Source: Dehalococcoidia bacterium
GTDB lineage: Bacteria > Chloroflexota > Dehalococcoidia > Lucifugimonadales > Lucifugimonadaceae
Assembly: GCA_028278465.1 (NCBI GenBank)
Contig: JANQEF010000232.1
Coordinates: forward strand, 1-5,945
Direction of reading: 5' to 3'
Length of the DNA stretch: 5,945 nucleotides
Shown here: positions 5,217 to 5,945 of the stretch, one piece after another
Layout: each line of letters opens with the position of its first letter
Position numbering within the stretch: position 1 is the stretch's first letter
Notes under the pieces: generated by a model
What the model saw: the letters and a program-made list of their open reading frames with translations, nothing else
Told to the model about the DNA's origin: nothing
Database searches by the model: none
Program-made: the position numbers and the translations under genes

Positions 5217-5768
5217 CTACAGGACAGCTACGCCTCCGGGAACTGCAAGCCTTGCTGCGGCTTCTGCGGCGAGCTGCCTGCCCCACACCTCCGCCCGCTG
5301 GAGCTCACCGTCCTCCATCGGTCCGTCAGTGCCGCCGACACGGAACTGCTCAGGCTTCAGCACAAGCTTGTAGCCCTTCCTTCGGAGACGCTTCGCAGCC
5401 GATTTCGCGGCCGATCCGAGCGGCAGCCATCGCTTCTTGATCGAGGTGTCGAACGTTGCCACGAGCGGGTGGTAGCCGTTCGTGCCCATGCCGTACAGGA
5501 ATTCTCGCAGCCCGCCTTCCTTCGACACCGGCTCGATGCCCTTCTCAGCGGCCTTCTTCCGGGCGTCCTCCCGCGTGCTGGGCCGACTCATGCCGAACAC
5601 GTGCGTCGGGCCGCCGATCACCAGCAGTTCGACCCCGCCAAGGTCATCCTGGAACTCGCCGACCTCGATCGCCTCGACCTCGAACTGCGATTCCATCCCC
5701 TTCGCTATGGAGTCGGCAACGAGCTTCGTGTTGCCGAACACCGATTCGTAGATAACTAGCGCCTTCAT
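5217..5768 (-). CDS. Flavodoxin-like FMN-binding protein
   Basis: A 183-residue cytoplasmic protein with a flavodoxin fold. The N-terminal strand and phosphate-binding loop KALVIYESVFGNTKLVA (2-18) contains the FMN 5'-phosphate loop S9-V-F-G-N-T14. The second conserved block is LLVIGGPTHVFGMSRPSTRE (48-67), with GGPTHxFGMSRPSTR typical of a flavodoxin subfamily I know mainly from actinobacteria and Chloroflexota, not of classical electron-carrier flavodoxins. Further conserved stretches are ATFDT (104-108), LGSAAKSAAKRLRR (117-130) and TDGPMEDGELQRA (147-159). The family probably acts as an FMN-bound redox or quinone/nitro-reductase-like protein; its substrate is unknown. ATG 5768-5766 is preceded on the minus strand by GGAG seven bases away. 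The gene appears monocistronic and converges on the preceding operon. Confidence 0.88.
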   Translation of the reverse strand: MKALVIYESVFGNTKLVADSIAKGMESQFEVEAIEVGEFQDDLGGVELLVIGGPTHVFGMSRPSTREDARKKAAEKGIEPVSKEGGLREFLYGMGTNGYHPLVATFDTSIKKRWLPLGSAAKSAAKRLRRKGYKLVLKPEQFRVGGTDGPMEDGELQRAEVWGRQLAAEAAARLAVPGGVAVL

Positions 5769-5945
5769 CTCACCGCTCCAGTCTGAAATCCCGCACCTTC
5801 AATCCCTGTCACGAATGGTGGATCGGGCGAAGTGCGCGAGGCATGAATTCAGCGCCGTGAAGATGAGGTACGCGTGATGTTTGCTGAGCGCCGGTTTAGG
5901 CGGGCCGCACACCGGCTCTGAACAGACCGCGCCGCCGGAGTGCTC
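5769..5945. other. Upstream region of the flavodoxin-like gene; no gene supported
   Basis: This presumably carries the minus-strand promoter of the flavodoxin-like gene, but I find no convincing -35/-10 pair. A 48-codon minus-strand frame is open from the right edge to about 5800. It lacks protein-like composition and is not called. A short plus frame from ATG 5816 (20 codons) is likewise unconvincing. Confidence 0.4.

Noticed and set aside
5202..5759. Long plus-strand frames opposite the flavodoxin-like gene
   Set aside because: No family-like motifs, while the minus strand contains the FMN loop and the GGPTH block.

Overview
The window is GC-rich, densely coded bacterial DNA. The best guess for the source is an uncultured Chloroflexota (Dehalococcoidia/SAR202-like). 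That guess rests mainly on the intergenic palindromic repeats at 630-835 (CCTGAGC...AGTCGAAGG and TCTCCCC-TTGT-GGGAGAG types), which I recall as common in such genomes, and on the gene types. It is an inference; no rRNA or marker gene is present. There is no tRNA, CRISPR array, transposase or phage gene.

Layout. (1) 1-711, plus strand: the last 19 codons of an unidentified gene overlap a PadR-family transcriptional regulator by 4 bases (GTGA). The padR-like stop in turn overlaps (TGATG) a short frame whose first residues look like the start of an ABC-transporter ATPase but which runs into repeat DNA and stops after 41 codons. This looks like a regulator whose target operon has been truncated. 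(2) 587-893: a convergent intergenic region packed with hairpins and dispersed-repeat DNA. (3) 894-2327, minus strand: a complete metal-dependent amidohydrolase (D-aminoacylase/dihydroorotase superfamily) with its full metal-ligand set. (4) 2328-2685: a divergent regulatory region with a 7-bp-stem palindrome and two 16-bp direct repeats, 72 bp apart, that weakly resemble DosR/NarL-type operators. (5) 2686-5121, plus strand: a two-gene export module. The first gene encodes a lipoprotein with a C-terminal Ig-like (glucodextranase B-like) domain. The second encodes a 613-residue secreted protein with an N-terminal DUF5666-like beta domain, fifteen in-register 11-residue helical repeats, and an acidic Gly/Ser/Asp tail of five NIGSSGQDGV repeats. 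(6) 5179-5210: a strong hairpin terminator shared by converging genes. (7) 5217-5768, minus strand: a flavodoxin-like protein. (8) 5769-5945: no supported gene.

Functional reading. The amidohydrolase and the flavodoxin-like protein are housekeeping-type cytoplasmic enzymes unrelated to the central module. The most distinctive content is the lipoprotein plus hendecad-repeat protein pair. Both are predicted to be exported, they lie 51 bp apart in probable co-transcription, and they may form a cell-surface or matrix structure under control of the direct-repeat region. No complete, recognisable new defence or mobile system is visible.
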